Below, one piece after another: positions 46,136 to 53,879 of a DNA stretch of 53,879 nucleotides. Every line of letters starts with the position of its first letter. Positions within the stretch are counted from its first letter, which is position 1. This DNA comes from an uncultured Marinobacterium sp. Lineage in GTDB: Bacteria > Pseudomonadota > Gammaproteobacteria > Pseudomonadales > Balneatricaceae. Location of the stretch: the NCBI GenBank assembly GCA_947501565.1, contig CANMWJ010000023.1, forward strand, positions 1-53,879, read 5' to 3'. The translations under genes and the position numbers were made by a program. Below the pieces are notes generated by a model. The model was not told the origin of the DNA. It searched no databases and was given only the letters and a program-made list of their open reading frames with translations.

Positions 46136-46162
46136 TAAAGGAAAGGTTAAGCTAGCCGATTA
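46136..46162 (+). promoter_or_regulatory. sigma-28 (FliA) promoter of fliS
   Basis: TAAAGGAA-N11-GCCGATTA keeps the TAAA and GCCGAT core with exact spacing, 54 bp before the fliS ATG. It allows fliS expression as a late flagellar gene independent of fliD. Confidence 0.88.
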
Positions 46163-46215
46163 CTAAGCCATTATATGTTGTAGTGGATCATTCTTTAAAG
46201 ACGCAGGTTTTTCGC

Positions 46216-46623
46216 ATGAGTGTAAATCTTAACGCACTAAAGCAGTATCAGAATGTTGACCTGAGGGCTACGGTGGAAACAGCTAGCCCGCATAAGCTTA
46301 TCTCCATGTTGTTGGATGGTGCTCTGGGAGCCCTGGCAAAAGCTAAGGGGGCTATTGAGCGAGAAAGTATTGAGGAGCGTACCAAGCACCTGAATAAAGC
46401 CTCAGAGATTGTTGTCGGCCTGAAAGGCAGTCTGGATCTGGAGAAAGGGGGGGAGGTCGCTGCGAATCTGGATGGGCTTTATGACTACATGTTGCGCCGA
46501 ATTATGTCCGCAAATCGTTCCAGTGATACAGAGCAGATTCAGGAAGTGATGAACCTGATGCTTGAGATCAAGCAAGGTTGGTCTGAGATGCCTATCGAAT
46601 ACCAGCTCGGTGAAAAGAAATAA
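46216..46623 (+). CDS. fliS: flagellin export chaperone FliS
   Basis: FliS binds the C-terminus of flagellin and prevents premature assembly. The 135 residues show the family pattern QYQNVDLRATVETASPHKLI, MLLDGALGALAKAKGAIE and LDGLYDYMLRRIMSANRSSD. ATG 46216 with GCAGG upstream is preferred to an in-frame GTG at 46183. It lies alone between manC (minus strand) and fleQ, with its own sigma-28 promoter and a 3' hairpin. No fliT follows. Confidence 0.96.
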   Translation: MSVNLNALKQYQNVDLRATVETASPHKLISMLLDGALGALAKAKGAIERESIEERTKHLNKASEIVVGLKGSLDLEKGGEVAANLDGLYDYMLRRIMSANRSSDTEQIQEVMNLMLEIKQGWSEMPIEYQLGEKK

Positions 46624-46635
46624 GCTGTTCATGTT

Positions 46636-46659
46636 CGGTGCTGCCATTTGGCAGTGCCG
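46636..46659 (+). terminator. probable terminator after fliS
   Basis: CGGTGCTGCC pairs with GGCAGTGCCG (two G-T pairs) around ATTT. The tail CTCTTTTCTT is only moderately T-rich and starts after a short spacer, so efficiency is uncertain. Confidence 0.55.
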
Positions 46660-46799
46660 AGTTCACCTCTTTTCTTATCTGTGTCGGCTGAGCGTGTCTT
46701 GTTCTGCCCTCTTGAGACCTAATCTCGACAGACGCGTATTTTGCTTTCCTCGATCTTTATAGCTTTATAAAAGAGCTGCAACACGGCAACGCCAAAAAG

Positions 46800-46835
46800 T
46801 TGACATTTTTTTGTTAGCTGAAATACTTTAGCTAA
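46800..46835 (+). promoter_or_regulatory. probable sigma-70 promoter of fleQ with an overlapping palindrome
   Basis: A perfect -35 TTGACA (46800-46805) is followed 18 bp later by a modest -10 TACTTT. The dyad TTAGCT (46814-46819) / AGCTAA (46830-46835) spans the -10 and could bind a repressor. It lies 29-64 bp before the fleQ ATG. A vegetative promoter fits a master regulator at the top of the hierarchy. Confidence 0.6.
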
Positions 46836-46863
46836 TAAAATTTTGACGACATGCTCGCTGGCC

Positions 46864-48309
46864 ATGAACGTTCCTGCTCAACATCTGATCCTGGTAGATG
46901 ACCATCAAGAGGACTATTTGTCCGCTTGTGCACGCCTGCTGGGGCTTAATCTGACCTCTTTTGACTACCCGCGTTGGCTTCAGAATGGCCATCATCTCGA
47001 GGCGCTTGAGTCGCCGGTATTACTATTGGGTGGGTGTGAAACACCCATCGCGATCGATCGCATGCTGGCACAACTTGCCGAAAAAGTGCCCAATCTTCCC
47101 GTGATCACCTACGGGCTTGCCGATGCCGAATTGGAGGGTTTGCCCCAGGAGTTGCAGCAGGTGATTATCGGTGAGTTACCCTCCGGTTTTTCCTACGCGC
47201 AGCTGGTGGATCTGTTGCACAAAGCGCAGGTTTACAGGCAGGCCCGGGCGGATCAGCGCACAGAGCTGACGAGCGCCAACGGCAGTCTGTTGGGGGTTTC
47301 GCCCGCGGTACAGCAGGTGCGGGCGATGGTTGAGAAAGTGGGCGCGCGGGATATCAGTGTACTGATTACCGGCGAGTCCGGTACCGGTAAAGAGGTGGTT
47401 GCGCGCAGCTTGCATGAGCACTCATCCCGCCGCAACGGGCCGTTTGTGCCGATCAATTGCGGTGCGATCCCTGTGGATCTTCTGGAAAGCGAGCTGTTTG
47501 GTCACGAGAAGGGTGCGTTTACCGGTGCGGTGAACAGTCGTCCGGGGCGCTTCGAGTTAGCGCAGGGCGGTACGCTGTTTCTCGATGAGATTGGCGATAT
47601 GCCGCTCAATATGCAGGTTAAGATTCTGCGTGTCATTCAGGAACGTAAGTTTGAGCGTGTGGGCGGTACCAAAACCCTGGATGCGGACGTGCGCATCATC
47701 GCGGCGACCCATAAGAATCTCGAGGAGATGATCGAAACAAACGAGTTTCGTGAAGACCTCTATTTCCGCCTGAATGTCTTTCCCATAGAGATGCTGCCAC
47801 TACGCGAACGAGGCGAAGATATTCCAGTGCTGCTTGAAGAGATGGTGCGGCGTACAGAGGAGCAGGGCTTGGGTAAGGTGTTATTTCACCCGTCGGCCAT
47901 GCAGTCGTTGAAGCTACACCCCTGGCCGGGCAACGTACGTGAGCTGTCTAACCTGGTAGAGCGATTGGTGATCATGTATCCCGACGGGGTTGTCGGTGTA
48001 TCTGAGCTGCCAGCGAAGTTTCAGCATGTGGATGAGCCTGATCCTGCGCGATACGAGGTCTCATCGCCAAGTCCTCAGCAGGAGCTGCCGCTGCCTGAAG
48101 CGGCGACGTTCAGCTTTTCTGTTGGTAACGACCTTCTGCCAGAGGGCGGGATTAATCTGAAAGAGTATCTGGAAAACCTGGAGCGTAGCCTGATCGAGCA
48201 GGCACTGGATCAGGTTGATGGTGTTGTCGCCCGTGCGGCAGATAAGTTACAGGTGCGCCGTACTACGCTGGTGGAAAAGATGCGTAAGTATGGCATCCAG
48301 CGAAAATAG
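46864..48309 (+). CDS. fleQ: sigma-54-dependent flagellar master regulator FleQ
   Basis: FleQ activates RpoN-dependent flagellar promoters and, in Pseudomonas, also answers to cyclic-di-GMP. The 481 residues carry an N-terminal receiver-like FleQ domain (about 1-125) that lacks a phosphoacceptor Asp at the LLLGGC position, as is usual for FleQ. The AAA+ domain follows, with Walker A GESGTGKE (170-177), GAFTGA (217-222) for sigma-54 contact, and [11 protein letters not shown] Fis-type HTH closes it ([20 protein letters not shown]). ATG 46864 is preferred to the in-frame TTG at 46843. fleS follows 16 bp later. Confidence 0.96.
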   Translation: MNVPAQHLILVDDHQEDYLSACARLLGLNLTSFDYPRWLQNGHHLEALESPVLLLGGCETPIAIDRMLAQLAEKVPNLPVITYGLADAELEGLPQELQQVIIGELPSGFSYAQLVDLLHKAQVYRQARADQRTELTSANGSLLGVSPAVQQVRAMVEKVGARDISVLITGESGTGKEVVARSLHEHSSRRNGPFVPINCGAIPVDLLESELFGHEKGAFTGAVNSRPGRFELAQGGTLFLDEIGDMPLNMQVKILRVIQERKFERVGGTKTLDADVRIIAATHKNLEEMIETNEFREDLYFRLNVFPIEMLPLRERGEDIPVLLEEMVRRTEEQGLGKVLFHPSAMQSLKLHPWPGNVRELSNLVERLVIMYPDGVVGVSELPAKFQHVDEPDPARYEVSSPSPQQELPLPEAATFSFSVGNDLLPEGGINLKEYLENLERSLIEQALDQVDGVVARAADKLQVRRTTLVEKMRKYGIQRK

Positions 48310-48325
48310 TTAACGGCGAACCTTG

Positions 48326-49417
48326 ATGGAAAATTTAGCGTCTGCCAAGCAGCGTATCGCAGAGCTTGAGCGTGAGGTCGCGCAGCTTAAAACAGCTTTG
48401 GCGGAAAAAAATAGCAGTGAGCAGGATCATGCTAACCGGTTGGCGTCAAAAATACGTCAGATTCTGGACCTGCTGCCAGCAGGTGTGATTCAGATCGGTG
48501 GTGATGGCCGGGTTAGCGACTGTAACCCCGCTGCGGAAGAGTTGCTGGGTAGTCCTTTGAAAGGGGAGTTCTGGCTGTCGGTCATTCAGCGCAGCTTTGC
48601 TCCGCGCAGTGATGACGGACATGAAGTATCACTTAAGGATGGTCGGCGTGTCAGTCTGGCTACCCGTGCCATGGACAATGAGCCAGGGCAGCTGGTTTTG
48701 CTGACCAATCTGACCGAAACCCGCTTACTGCAGGATCGGTTGTCACATTATCAGCGTTTGTCTGAGATGGGACGTATGATGGCGTCCCTGGCGCATCAGA
48801 TCCGTACCCCATTGTCAGCTGCGTTGCTCTATGTGGATCACCTCTCCCGCACCGATATTACGTTGGAACAAAGGGCTAAGTTTACCTCCAAGGTAAAGTC
48901 GCGTCTGACACACCTCGAAAAACAGGTGCGCGATATGTTGGTGTTCGCCCGCGCCGAAACCCGCCTGGACGACCGGCTTACCACTGATGAGTTACTCAGT
49001 GATATCGAAGACCAGCTGGATGTACCGTTGGCGAGCTTTGATGCTGACTGCGACTGTATCAACAATGCGACCGGTATCGCCTTGCAATGTAACAAAGAGG
49101 CGCTGCTCGGTGCGTTGATGAACCTTGTGGATAACGCATTGCAGGCTACTGGCAAGGGGGCGGAGCTGCATCTGGAACTCCGCCAGCAGGATGGTTGGCT
49201 GACTATTATGATTACCGACAACGGTCCGGGAATGGATGAAGAAACCCTGCAACGCGCGATTGAACCTTTTTATACCACTAAGTCGCACGGCACAGGTCTT
49301 GGTCTGGCTGTCGCACAAGTGGTTGCGATGGCCCACCACGGCCGTTTCGAACTGAACTCCCAGCCGGGGGAAGGGACTGCCGCCGCTATCATTATGCCGC
49401 TTCAGGCGGCCGTTTAA
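48326..49417 (+). CDS. fleS: flagellar sensor histidine kinase FleS
   Basis: This soluble sensor kinase is the partner of FleR. Its 363 residues hold an N-terminal coiled coil (about 5-45) and a PAS domain (about 45-135: LLPAGVIQIGGDGRVSDCNP). The HisKA H-box ASLAHQIRTPLSAALL places phospho-His157. The HATPase domain has LMNLVDNALQATG, DNGPGMD and GTGLGLAVAQ. No membrane segment is present, as in Pseudomonas FleS, so it senses a cytoplasmic cue. It lies between fleQ and fleR in the usual order. Confidence 0.95.
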   Translation: MENLASAKQRIAELEREVAQLKTALAEKNSSEQDHANRLASKIRQILDLLPAGVIQIGGDGRVSDCNPAAEELLGSPLKGEFWLSVIQRSFAPRSDDGHEVSLKDGRRVSLATRAMDNEPGQLVLLTNLTETRLLQDRLSHYQRLSEMGRMMASLAHQIRTPLSAALLYVDHLSRTDITLEQRAKFTSKVKSRLTHLEKQVRDMLVFARAETRLDDRLTTDELLSDIEDQLDVPLASFDADCDCINNATGIALQCNKEALLGALMNLVDNALQATGKGAELHLELRQQDGWLTIMITDNGPGMDEETLQRAIEPFYTTKSHGTGLGLAVAQVVAMAHHGRFELNSQPGEGTAAAIIMPLQAAV

Positions 49418-49435
49418 GCAGACTGAAGAGTACAC

Positions 49436-50815
49436 ATGACCGCTCAAATCTTAATTGTTGAAGATGATCACGAGTTGCGCGAGGCGTTGTGCGACACCCT
49501 GGAGCTGGCCGGATTTAACTATCTGGAAGCGGACAGTGGCGAACGTGCACTGGAAGTGCTGGCTGAGCATCACGTGGAGATGGTGGTCAGCGACGTCAAT
49601 ATGCCTGGTATCGACGGTCACGAATTGCTGGACCGGATCAAGCAGCAGCATCCGGGTTTGCCGGTAATGCTGATTACCGCCTTCGGTCAGGTGCAGAAAG
49701 CAGTCGATGCGATCCGTGCCGGTGCTGTCGATTACCTGATGAAACCCTTCGAAGCACAGGCACTGGTAGATGCCGTTCAACGCTATGCGCAAGGGGCTTT
49801 GAGTGCACAGACGGGTATCGAACCGGTCGCGGAAGAGGCCAGCAGTAAACAGCTGCTGCAACTGGCGCGCCGTGTGGCTGTCAGCGACTCCACGGTGCTG
49901 ATCACCGGTGAGTCGGGGACCGGTAAAGAGGTGTTGGCGCAATATATACACAACCACTCCTCCCGCGCCAAACAACCGTTCGTGGCGATCAACTGCGCCG
50001 CAATCCCTGAAAACATGCTGGAAGCGACCCTGTTTGGACATGAGAAGGGCGCTTTCACCGGTGCTTACGCGGCCACGCCGGGCAAGTTTGAGCAGGCTAA
50101 CGGCGGTACTTTGTTACTTGATGAGATCAGTGAGATGGATCTCGGTTTGCAGGCAAAACTGCTACGTGTACTGCAGGAGCAGGAGGTGGAGCGACTCGGC
50201 GGCCGCAAGCTGATCAAACTTGATGTTCGGGTGCTGGCGACCAGTAACCGTAAGTTGGAGACCTACGTCGCCGACGGCAAGTTCCGCGAAGACCTTTACT
50301 ACCGACTCAACGTATTTCCGCTGCAGTGGAAACCCCTGCGTGATCGCGCCGCCGATATAGTGCCGCTGGCGGAGCGCTTGCTGGCCAAATACTGCAAGAA
50401 GATGAACCGCACGCCAGCGCTGTTTACGCCGGATGCACAGCATGCTCTGACGCAGCATCGCTGGCCGGGCAACGTACGTGAGCTGGATAACGTGGTACAA
50501 CGTGCCTTGATTATGCAGGCCGGCGCACAGGTGCGCGCAGCGGATCTGTTACTGGATCCGGACAACCTCTCTTCCGTGGAACTATCCGATATCGATACTC
50601 CAGTGGCTGCGGATGAACCGATGCCTGATGCCAGCCAGTTGGGTGCGGGTATGCAGCAGCATGAGTTCCAGTTGATTGTGGATGCGCTGAAAGCGACCGG
50701 TGGCAGTCGCAAAGATGCGGCGGAAAACCTCGGAATCAGTCCGAGAACGCTGCGCTACAAGCTGGCAAAAATGCGCGAAGCCGGTCTCGATCTGGATCGG
50801 CTTCTAGGCAAGTAA
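49436..50815 (+). CDS. fleR: sigma-54-dependent response regulator FleR
   Basis: This NtrC-type regulator of 459 residues switches on mid-late flagellar genes. The receiver (about 1-120) has VEDD and phosphoacceptor Asp53 in VVSDVNMPGIDG. The AAA+ domain has [14 protein letters not shown] and LLDEISEMD. The C-terminal Fis-type HTH reads DAAENLGISPRTLRYKLAKM. All conserved residues are present. It follows fleS by 18 bp. By analogy it drives sigma-54 promoters such as those upstream of flgB and flgF. Confidence 0.96.
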   Translation: MTAQILIVEDDHELREALCDTLELAGFNYLEADSGERALEVLAEHHVEMVVSDVNMPGIDGHELLDRIKQQHPGLPVMLITAFGQVQKAVDAIRAGAVDYLMKPFEAQALVDAVQRYAQGALSAQTGIEPVAEEASSKQLLQLARRVAVSDSTVLITGESGTGKEVLAQYIHNHSSRAKQPFVAINCAAIPENMLEATLFGHEKGAFTGAYAATPGKFEQANGGTLLLDEISEMDLGLQAKLLRVLQEQEVERLGGRKLIKLDVRVLATSNRKLETYVADGKFREDLYYRLNVFPLQWKPLRDRAADIVPLAERLLAKYCKKMNRTPALFTPDAQHALTQHRWPGNVRELDNVVQRALIMQAGAQVRAADLLLDPDNLSSVELSDIDTPVAADEPMPDASQLGAGMQQHEFQLIVDALKATGGSRKDAAENLGISPRTLRYKLAKMREAGLDLDRLLGK

Positions 50816-50826
50816 TCACGGGGGCA

Positions 50827-50860
50827 AGACCAATGTCTTAGTCCGGATAGACCAATGTCT
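50827..50860 (+). promoter_or_regulatory. two identical dyads upstream of acs, candidate activator sites
   Basis: AGACCAATGTCT occurs at 50827-50838 and again at 50849-50860, exactly 22 bp apart (two helical turns). Each copy is itself a dyad, AGAC-N4-GTCT. The proximal centre lies near -44 and the distal near -66 relative to the start predicted from the TATAAA at 50887. The CrbR/ErdR-like regulator encoded just after acs is the leading candidate protein. Confidence 0.75.
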
Positions 50861-50886
50861 AATTCAGGCGTTTGTGGCTTGGCGGG

Positions 50887-50892
50887 TATAAA
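50887..50892 (+). promoter_or_regulatory. -10 box of acs
   Basis: TATAAA continues into AAT. The -35 region 17 bp upstream is TCAGGC, far from consensus, which suggests a promoter that depends on an activator. About 105 bp separate it from the acs ATG. Confidence 0.65.
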
Positions 50893-50996
50893 ATCTACCA
50901 GTCAACGGACACCTACTTCGCCCTAAACAATAAGAAGTAAAATCAGGGCAATTTATGGAATCCAAGAATTACAACAATACAGCTAAGGGCATCACG

Positions 50997-52952
50997 ATGA
51001 GTGAAGAAAAGGTATATCCAGTTTCTCCTGAATTGGCAGCGGAAGCGCACATCGACAACGAAAAATATCTGGCGATGTACGAGCAGTCCGTAAACGATCC
51101 GGATGCGTTCTGGGGCGAAGCCGGTCAGCGTCTGGATTGGTTCAAACCGTACACGAAAGTAAAAAACACATCTTTTGACCCGCACAATGTTGATATCCGC
51201 TGGTTCGAAGACGGCACACTGAACGCGTCTTACAACTGTCTGGACCGTCACCTGGAAACCCGTGGTGACCAGGTAGCAATCATCTGGGAAGGTGACGACC
51301 CAAGCGAATCCGAGAACATCACCTATCGCGACCTGCACGAGCGTGTATGTAAGTTCGCCAACGCCCTGAAAGCACGCGGCGTTGAAAAAGGTGACGTGGT
51401 AACTCTGTACATGCCAATGATCCCTGAAGCTGCTGTTGCTATGCTGGCATGTACCCGTATCGGTGCGGTGCACTCCATCGTATTCGGTGGTTTCTCTCCG
51501 GAAGCACTGGCTGCACGTATCGAAGGCGCAAACTCCAAAGTGGTTGTAACTTCCAACTACTCCCTACGTGCTGGTAAGTCTGTACCGCTGAAAGCAAACG
51601 TAGACAAGGCGCTGGAGCAGGAAGCTGCAAAAGCATGCGTTGAGAGCGTAATCGTTGTTAAGCGTGTTGAAGACGACGTTGCCTGGAACGACAGCGTAGA
51701 CGTTTGGTACGAAGATCTGGTAGCTGAAGCATCTGCTGACTGTGTTGCAGAAGAGATGGAAGCAGAAGCGCCAATGTTCATTCTGTACACCTCCGGTTCT
51801 ACTGGCGCACCTAAAGGTCTGAAGCACACCACTGGTGGTTACATGGTGTACGCGGCGATGACCCACGAATACGCATTCGACTACAAAGAAGGTGACATCT
51901 ACTGGTGTACTGCAGACGTAGGTTGGGTAACCGGTCACAGCTACATCGTTTACGGCCCACTGGCAAACGGTGCAACCTCTCTGATGTTCGAAGGTGTACC
52001 AAGCTACCCTGATAACAGCCGTTTCGGTCGCGTTATCGAGAAACACAAAGTTAACCAGTTCTACACTGCACCAACTGCGATCCGTGCACTGATGCAGCAG
52101 GGTGAAGACGTACTGGGTGATTCCGATCTGTCCAGCCTGCGTATCCTGGGTTCTGTAGGTGAGCCGATCAACCCTGAAGCGTGGGAGTGGTACTACCGCA
52201 TTATCGGTCAGAACCGTTGCCCAATCGTTGATACCTGGTGGCAGACTGAGACCGGCGGCATGATGATCCTGCCTCTGCCGGGTGCTACCCCTGCGAAGCC
52301 AGGTTCTGCTACCCGTCCATTCTTCGGTGTACAGCCAGCGCTGCTGGATGCGGAAGGTAACGAGCTGGAAGGTGCTACCGACGGTAACCTGGTACTGAAA
52401 GACTCCTGGCCTGGTCAGAGCCGCTCTATCTGGGGTGATCACGAACGCTTTATCCAGACCTACTTCTCTACCTATAAAGGTGTTTACACCACGGGTGATG
52501 GCGCCCGTCGTGACGAAGATGGTTACTACTGGATCACCGGCCGTGTAGATGACGTAATCAACGTATCCGGTCACCGTATGGGTACTGCAGAGATCGAATC
52601 TGCGCTGGTAGCGCACGCAGCAGTAGCTGAAGCGGCGGTAGTAGGTTACCCACACGACGTTAAAGGTCAGGGTATCTACGTGTATGTAACGCTGCAGGCT
52701 GGTTTCGAACAGTCTGACGAGCTGCTGAAAGAGCTGCGTACCTGGGTTCGTTCCGAGATCGGTCCAATCGCATCTCCGGACCTGATTCAGTTCGCACCAG
52801 GCATGCCTAAGACCCGCTCCGGTAAGATCATGCGTCGTATCCTGCGTAAGATCGCAGAAGATGATTTCGGTGCGCTGGGTGATACCTCTACCCTGGCAGA
52901 CCCATCTGTAGTCGATGACCTGATCGACAACCGTATGAACCGCAAAGACTAA
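50997..52952 (+). CDS. acs: acetyl-CoA synthetase (AMP-forming)
   Basis: Acs activates acetate to acetyl-CoA through acetyl-AMP in the cytoplasm. The 651 residues match the family. Visible motifs are [20 protein letters not shown] (ATP/AMP binding), [46 protein letters not shown], and the C-terminal [15 protein letters not shown]. Lys610 in the last is the residue acetylated by Pat-type enzymes in other bacteria, so post-translational control is likely. The frame is open from 50955, but ATG 50997 with AAGGG upstream gives the normal N-terminus. Codon use is strongly optimised, implying high expression. It is preceded by paired dyads and ends at a strong terminator. Confidence 0.97.
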   Translation: MSEEKVYPVSPELAAEAHIDNEKYLAMYEQSVNDPDAFWGEAGQRLDWFKPYTKVKNTSFDPHNVDIRWFEDGTLNASYNCLDRHLETRGDQVAIIWEGDDPSESENITYRDLHERVCKFANALKARGVEKGDVVTLYMPMIPEAAVAMLACTRIGAVHSIVFGGFSPEALAARIEGANSKVVVTSNYSLRAGKSVPLKANVDKALEQEAAKACVESVIVVKRVEDDVAWNDSVDVWYEDLVAEASADCVAEEMEAEAPMFILYTSGSTGAPKGLKHTTGGYMVYAAMTHEYAFDYKEGDIYWCTADVGWVTGHSYIVYGPLANGATSLMFEGVPSYPDNSRFGRVIEKHKVNQFYTAPTAIRALMQQGEDVLGDSDLSSLRILGSVGEPINPEAWEWYYRIIGQNRCPIVDTWWQTETGGMMILPLPGATPAKPGSATRPFFGVQPALLDAEGNELEGATDGNLVLKDSWPGQSRSIWGDHERFIQTYFSTYKGVYTTGDGARRDEDGYYWITGRVDDVINVSGHRMGTAEIESALVAHAAVAEAAVVGYPHDVKGQGIYVYVTLQAGFEQSDELLKELRTWVRSEIGPIASPDLIQFAPGMPKTRSGKIMRRILRKIAEDDFGALGDTSTLADPSVVDDLIDNRMNRKD

Positions 52953-52980
52953 TACCTACTCTGTCTTAGCGAATCAGATA

Positions 52981-53018
52981 AAACTCCCACCGGGCCTGGC
53001 TCGGTGGGAGTTTTTGTT
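52981..53018 (+). terminator. intrinsic terminator of acs
   Basis: A 12-bp perfect stem, AAACTCCCACCG with CGGTGGGAGTTT, is followed by a T-rich tract, 28 bp after the stop. Confidence 0.96.
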
Positions 53019-53103
53019 TTATCGGTGTTATGATGGTGTTCGGGATTAAGTTGCCGTACAGATACTTATGCCAAGAACGGTGTAAGAGAGGGGTAGTGAA
53101 CGC

Positions 53104-53769
53104 ATGCAGCTAGCACAAAAAATAATCATTGCTGACGATCATCCGTTGTTTCGTGCAGCGCTAAAGCAGGCAGTGGCACAGGCTGTGCCGGGAGTAGCAA
53201 CAGTAGAGGCAGACTCATTGGCTGCAGTACAGGAAGCTGTCGATCAGAATCCTGATGCCGATCTGGTATTGCTTGATATCCACATGCCGGGGACCAACGG
53301 TTTCTCCGGGCTGGTATTCCTGCGTGGACAAAACCCGGGTATCCCTGTGGTTGTTGTATCCGGCAGTGAAGAGCCGCACGTAATGAAACGTGCAATTGAT
53401 TATGGTGCGTCTGGTTTTATTCCTAAATCAGCGCCTCTGGAAACCATCTCCGACGCAATTAAAGCGGTGCTGGAAGGTGAGGAGTGGTTGCCGCAGGAAG
53501 TGGCGGATAATCTGGGTGACGTGAGTGAGGAAGATCAGAAGTTTGCTGCCGCACTGGCCGCGCTGACCCCTCAGCAGTTCCGCGTCCTGACTATGCTGAC
53601 CGAAGGTCTGCTGAACAAGCAGATCGCCTACGAGCTAAACGTTTCTGAAGCAACGATCAAAGCGCACGTTACTGCGATCTTGCGTAAGCTAGGCGTACAC
53701 AGTCGTACGCAGGCGGTAATTGCGGCGCAGCGTCTGGGTGTTGAGCCACCAAAGACCGAAGTCGACTAA
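53104..53769 (+). CDS. LuxR-family response regulator, CrbR/ErdR-like
   Basis: This is a two-component regulator of 221 residues. The receiver (about 5-125) has IADDHPLFRAAL, phosphoacceptor Asp58 in VLLDIHMPGTNG, VSGSEEP and the Lys in IPKSAP. The C-terminal LuxR-type HTH (about 150-212) reads LTMLTEGLLNKQIAYELNVS and KAHVTAILRKLG. The pattern and the place next to acs match CrbR of Vibrio and ErdR of Pseudomonas, which with a hybrid sensor kinase activate acs for acetate use (known for those proteins). No kinase gene is in this window. It has its own transcript after the acs terminator and ends at another strong terminator. Confidence 0.88.
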   Translation: MQLAQKIIIADDHPLFRAALKQAVAQAVPGVATVEADSLAAVQEAVDQNPDADLVLLDIHMPGTNGFSGLVFLRGQNPGIPVVVVSGSEEPHVMKRAIDYGASGFIPKSAPLETISDAIKAVLEGEEWLPQEVADNLGDVSEEDQKFAAALAALTPQQFRVLTMLTEGLLNKQIAYELNVSEATIKAHVTAILRKLGVHSRTQAVIAAQRLGVEPPKTEVD

Positions 53770-53840
53770 GGGACGCTTAATCGCGTATCTGCAGCGACAG
53801 ACTGTCTTGTCCTGATATAGGTTGACACTATTTCAGGTTA

Positions 53841-53875
53841 AAAACGCCCGATGCACTTCATCGGGCGTTTTATAT
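53841..53875 (+). terminator. intrinsic terminator near the window end
   Basis: A 13-bp perfect stem, AAAACGCCCGATG with CATCGGGCGTTTT, has a CACTT loop and a following T/A tract. It lies about 70 bp after the response regulator. The stem's A and T flanks make it bidirectional in principle. Confidence 0.94.
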
Positions 53876-53879
53876 TTTA

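Noticed and set aside
51564-52655. 363-codon open frame antisense to acs
   Set aside because: It is a mirror of the strongly biased codons of acs, with no recognisable domain, no Shine-Dalgarno, and a Tyr/Val/Arg-heavy composition typical of shadow frames.
1-53879. CRISPR array or anti-phage defence system
   Set aside because: No regularly spaced repeats, cas genes, toxin-antitoxin pairs or restriction genes were recognised anywhere in the window.

Overview
The window is a stretch of chromosome from a motile, probably marine gammaproteobacterium. Flagellar control is of the Pseudomonas type (FleQ, FleS/FleR, FlgM). There is a Na+-pumping oxaloacetate decarboxylase (oadGAB), and acs sits beside a CrbR/ErdR-like response regulator. 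This mix would suit an Oceanospirillales-type organism, but that placement is an inference from gene content and not a phylogenetic result. I see no insertion sequence, prophage or CRISPR array.

Region 1 (1-8.3 kb) is housekeeping: the 3' part of a tRNA-Arg(ACG), thiI (tRNA 4-thiouridine synthesis), the oadGAB sodium pump behind a perfect palindrome, a histone-deacetylase-family hydrolase on the minus strand, an unusual protein joining a degenerate receiver to TPR-like repeats, and a tRNA-Arg(CCT).

Region 2 (8.4-29.7 kb) is a continuous flagellar and chemotaxis block. flgN, flgM and flgA run leftward. cheV, cheR, flgBCDE, flgFGHIJKL, flagellin, flaG and fliD run rightward, with a small FliT-like gene antisense between flgL and fliC. 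The promoter classes can be read directly. Near-consensus sigma-54 sites precede flgB and flgF. Sigma-28 sites precede flgM, flagellin (two in tandem) and fliS. The hook, hook-junction, cap and filament proteins are all enlarged by extra domains, most strikingly FlgE at 896 residues.

Region 3 (29.8-46.0 kb) is a glycosylation island between fliD and fliS. It encodes a Maf/DUF115 flagellin glycosyltransferase, an FkbM methyltransferase, a PseB-type UDP-GlcNAc dehydratase, an aldo/keto reductase, a cytidylyltransferase fused to a class III aminotransferase, an RmlD-like reductase and a NeuB-family synthase. A GDP-mannose branch follows (Gmd, a Gmd-like SDR, ManC) with two glycosyltransferases and two more methyltransferases, one of the C-methyltransferase type. 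The likely product is one or more methylated nonulosonate or deoxyhexose glycans for the flagellin. The canonical PseC, PseG and PseH steps are absent, so the exact sugar cannot be named and may be unusual.

Region 4 (46.1-50.8 kb) returns to flagellar control: fliS, fleQ, fleS and fleR. Region 5 (50.8-53.9 kb) holds acs (acetyl-CoA synthetase) and a CrbR/ErdR-like LuxR-family response regulator. Two identical 12-bp dyads, 22 bp apart, lie at activator positions upstream of acs and are good candidates for that regulator's binding site.
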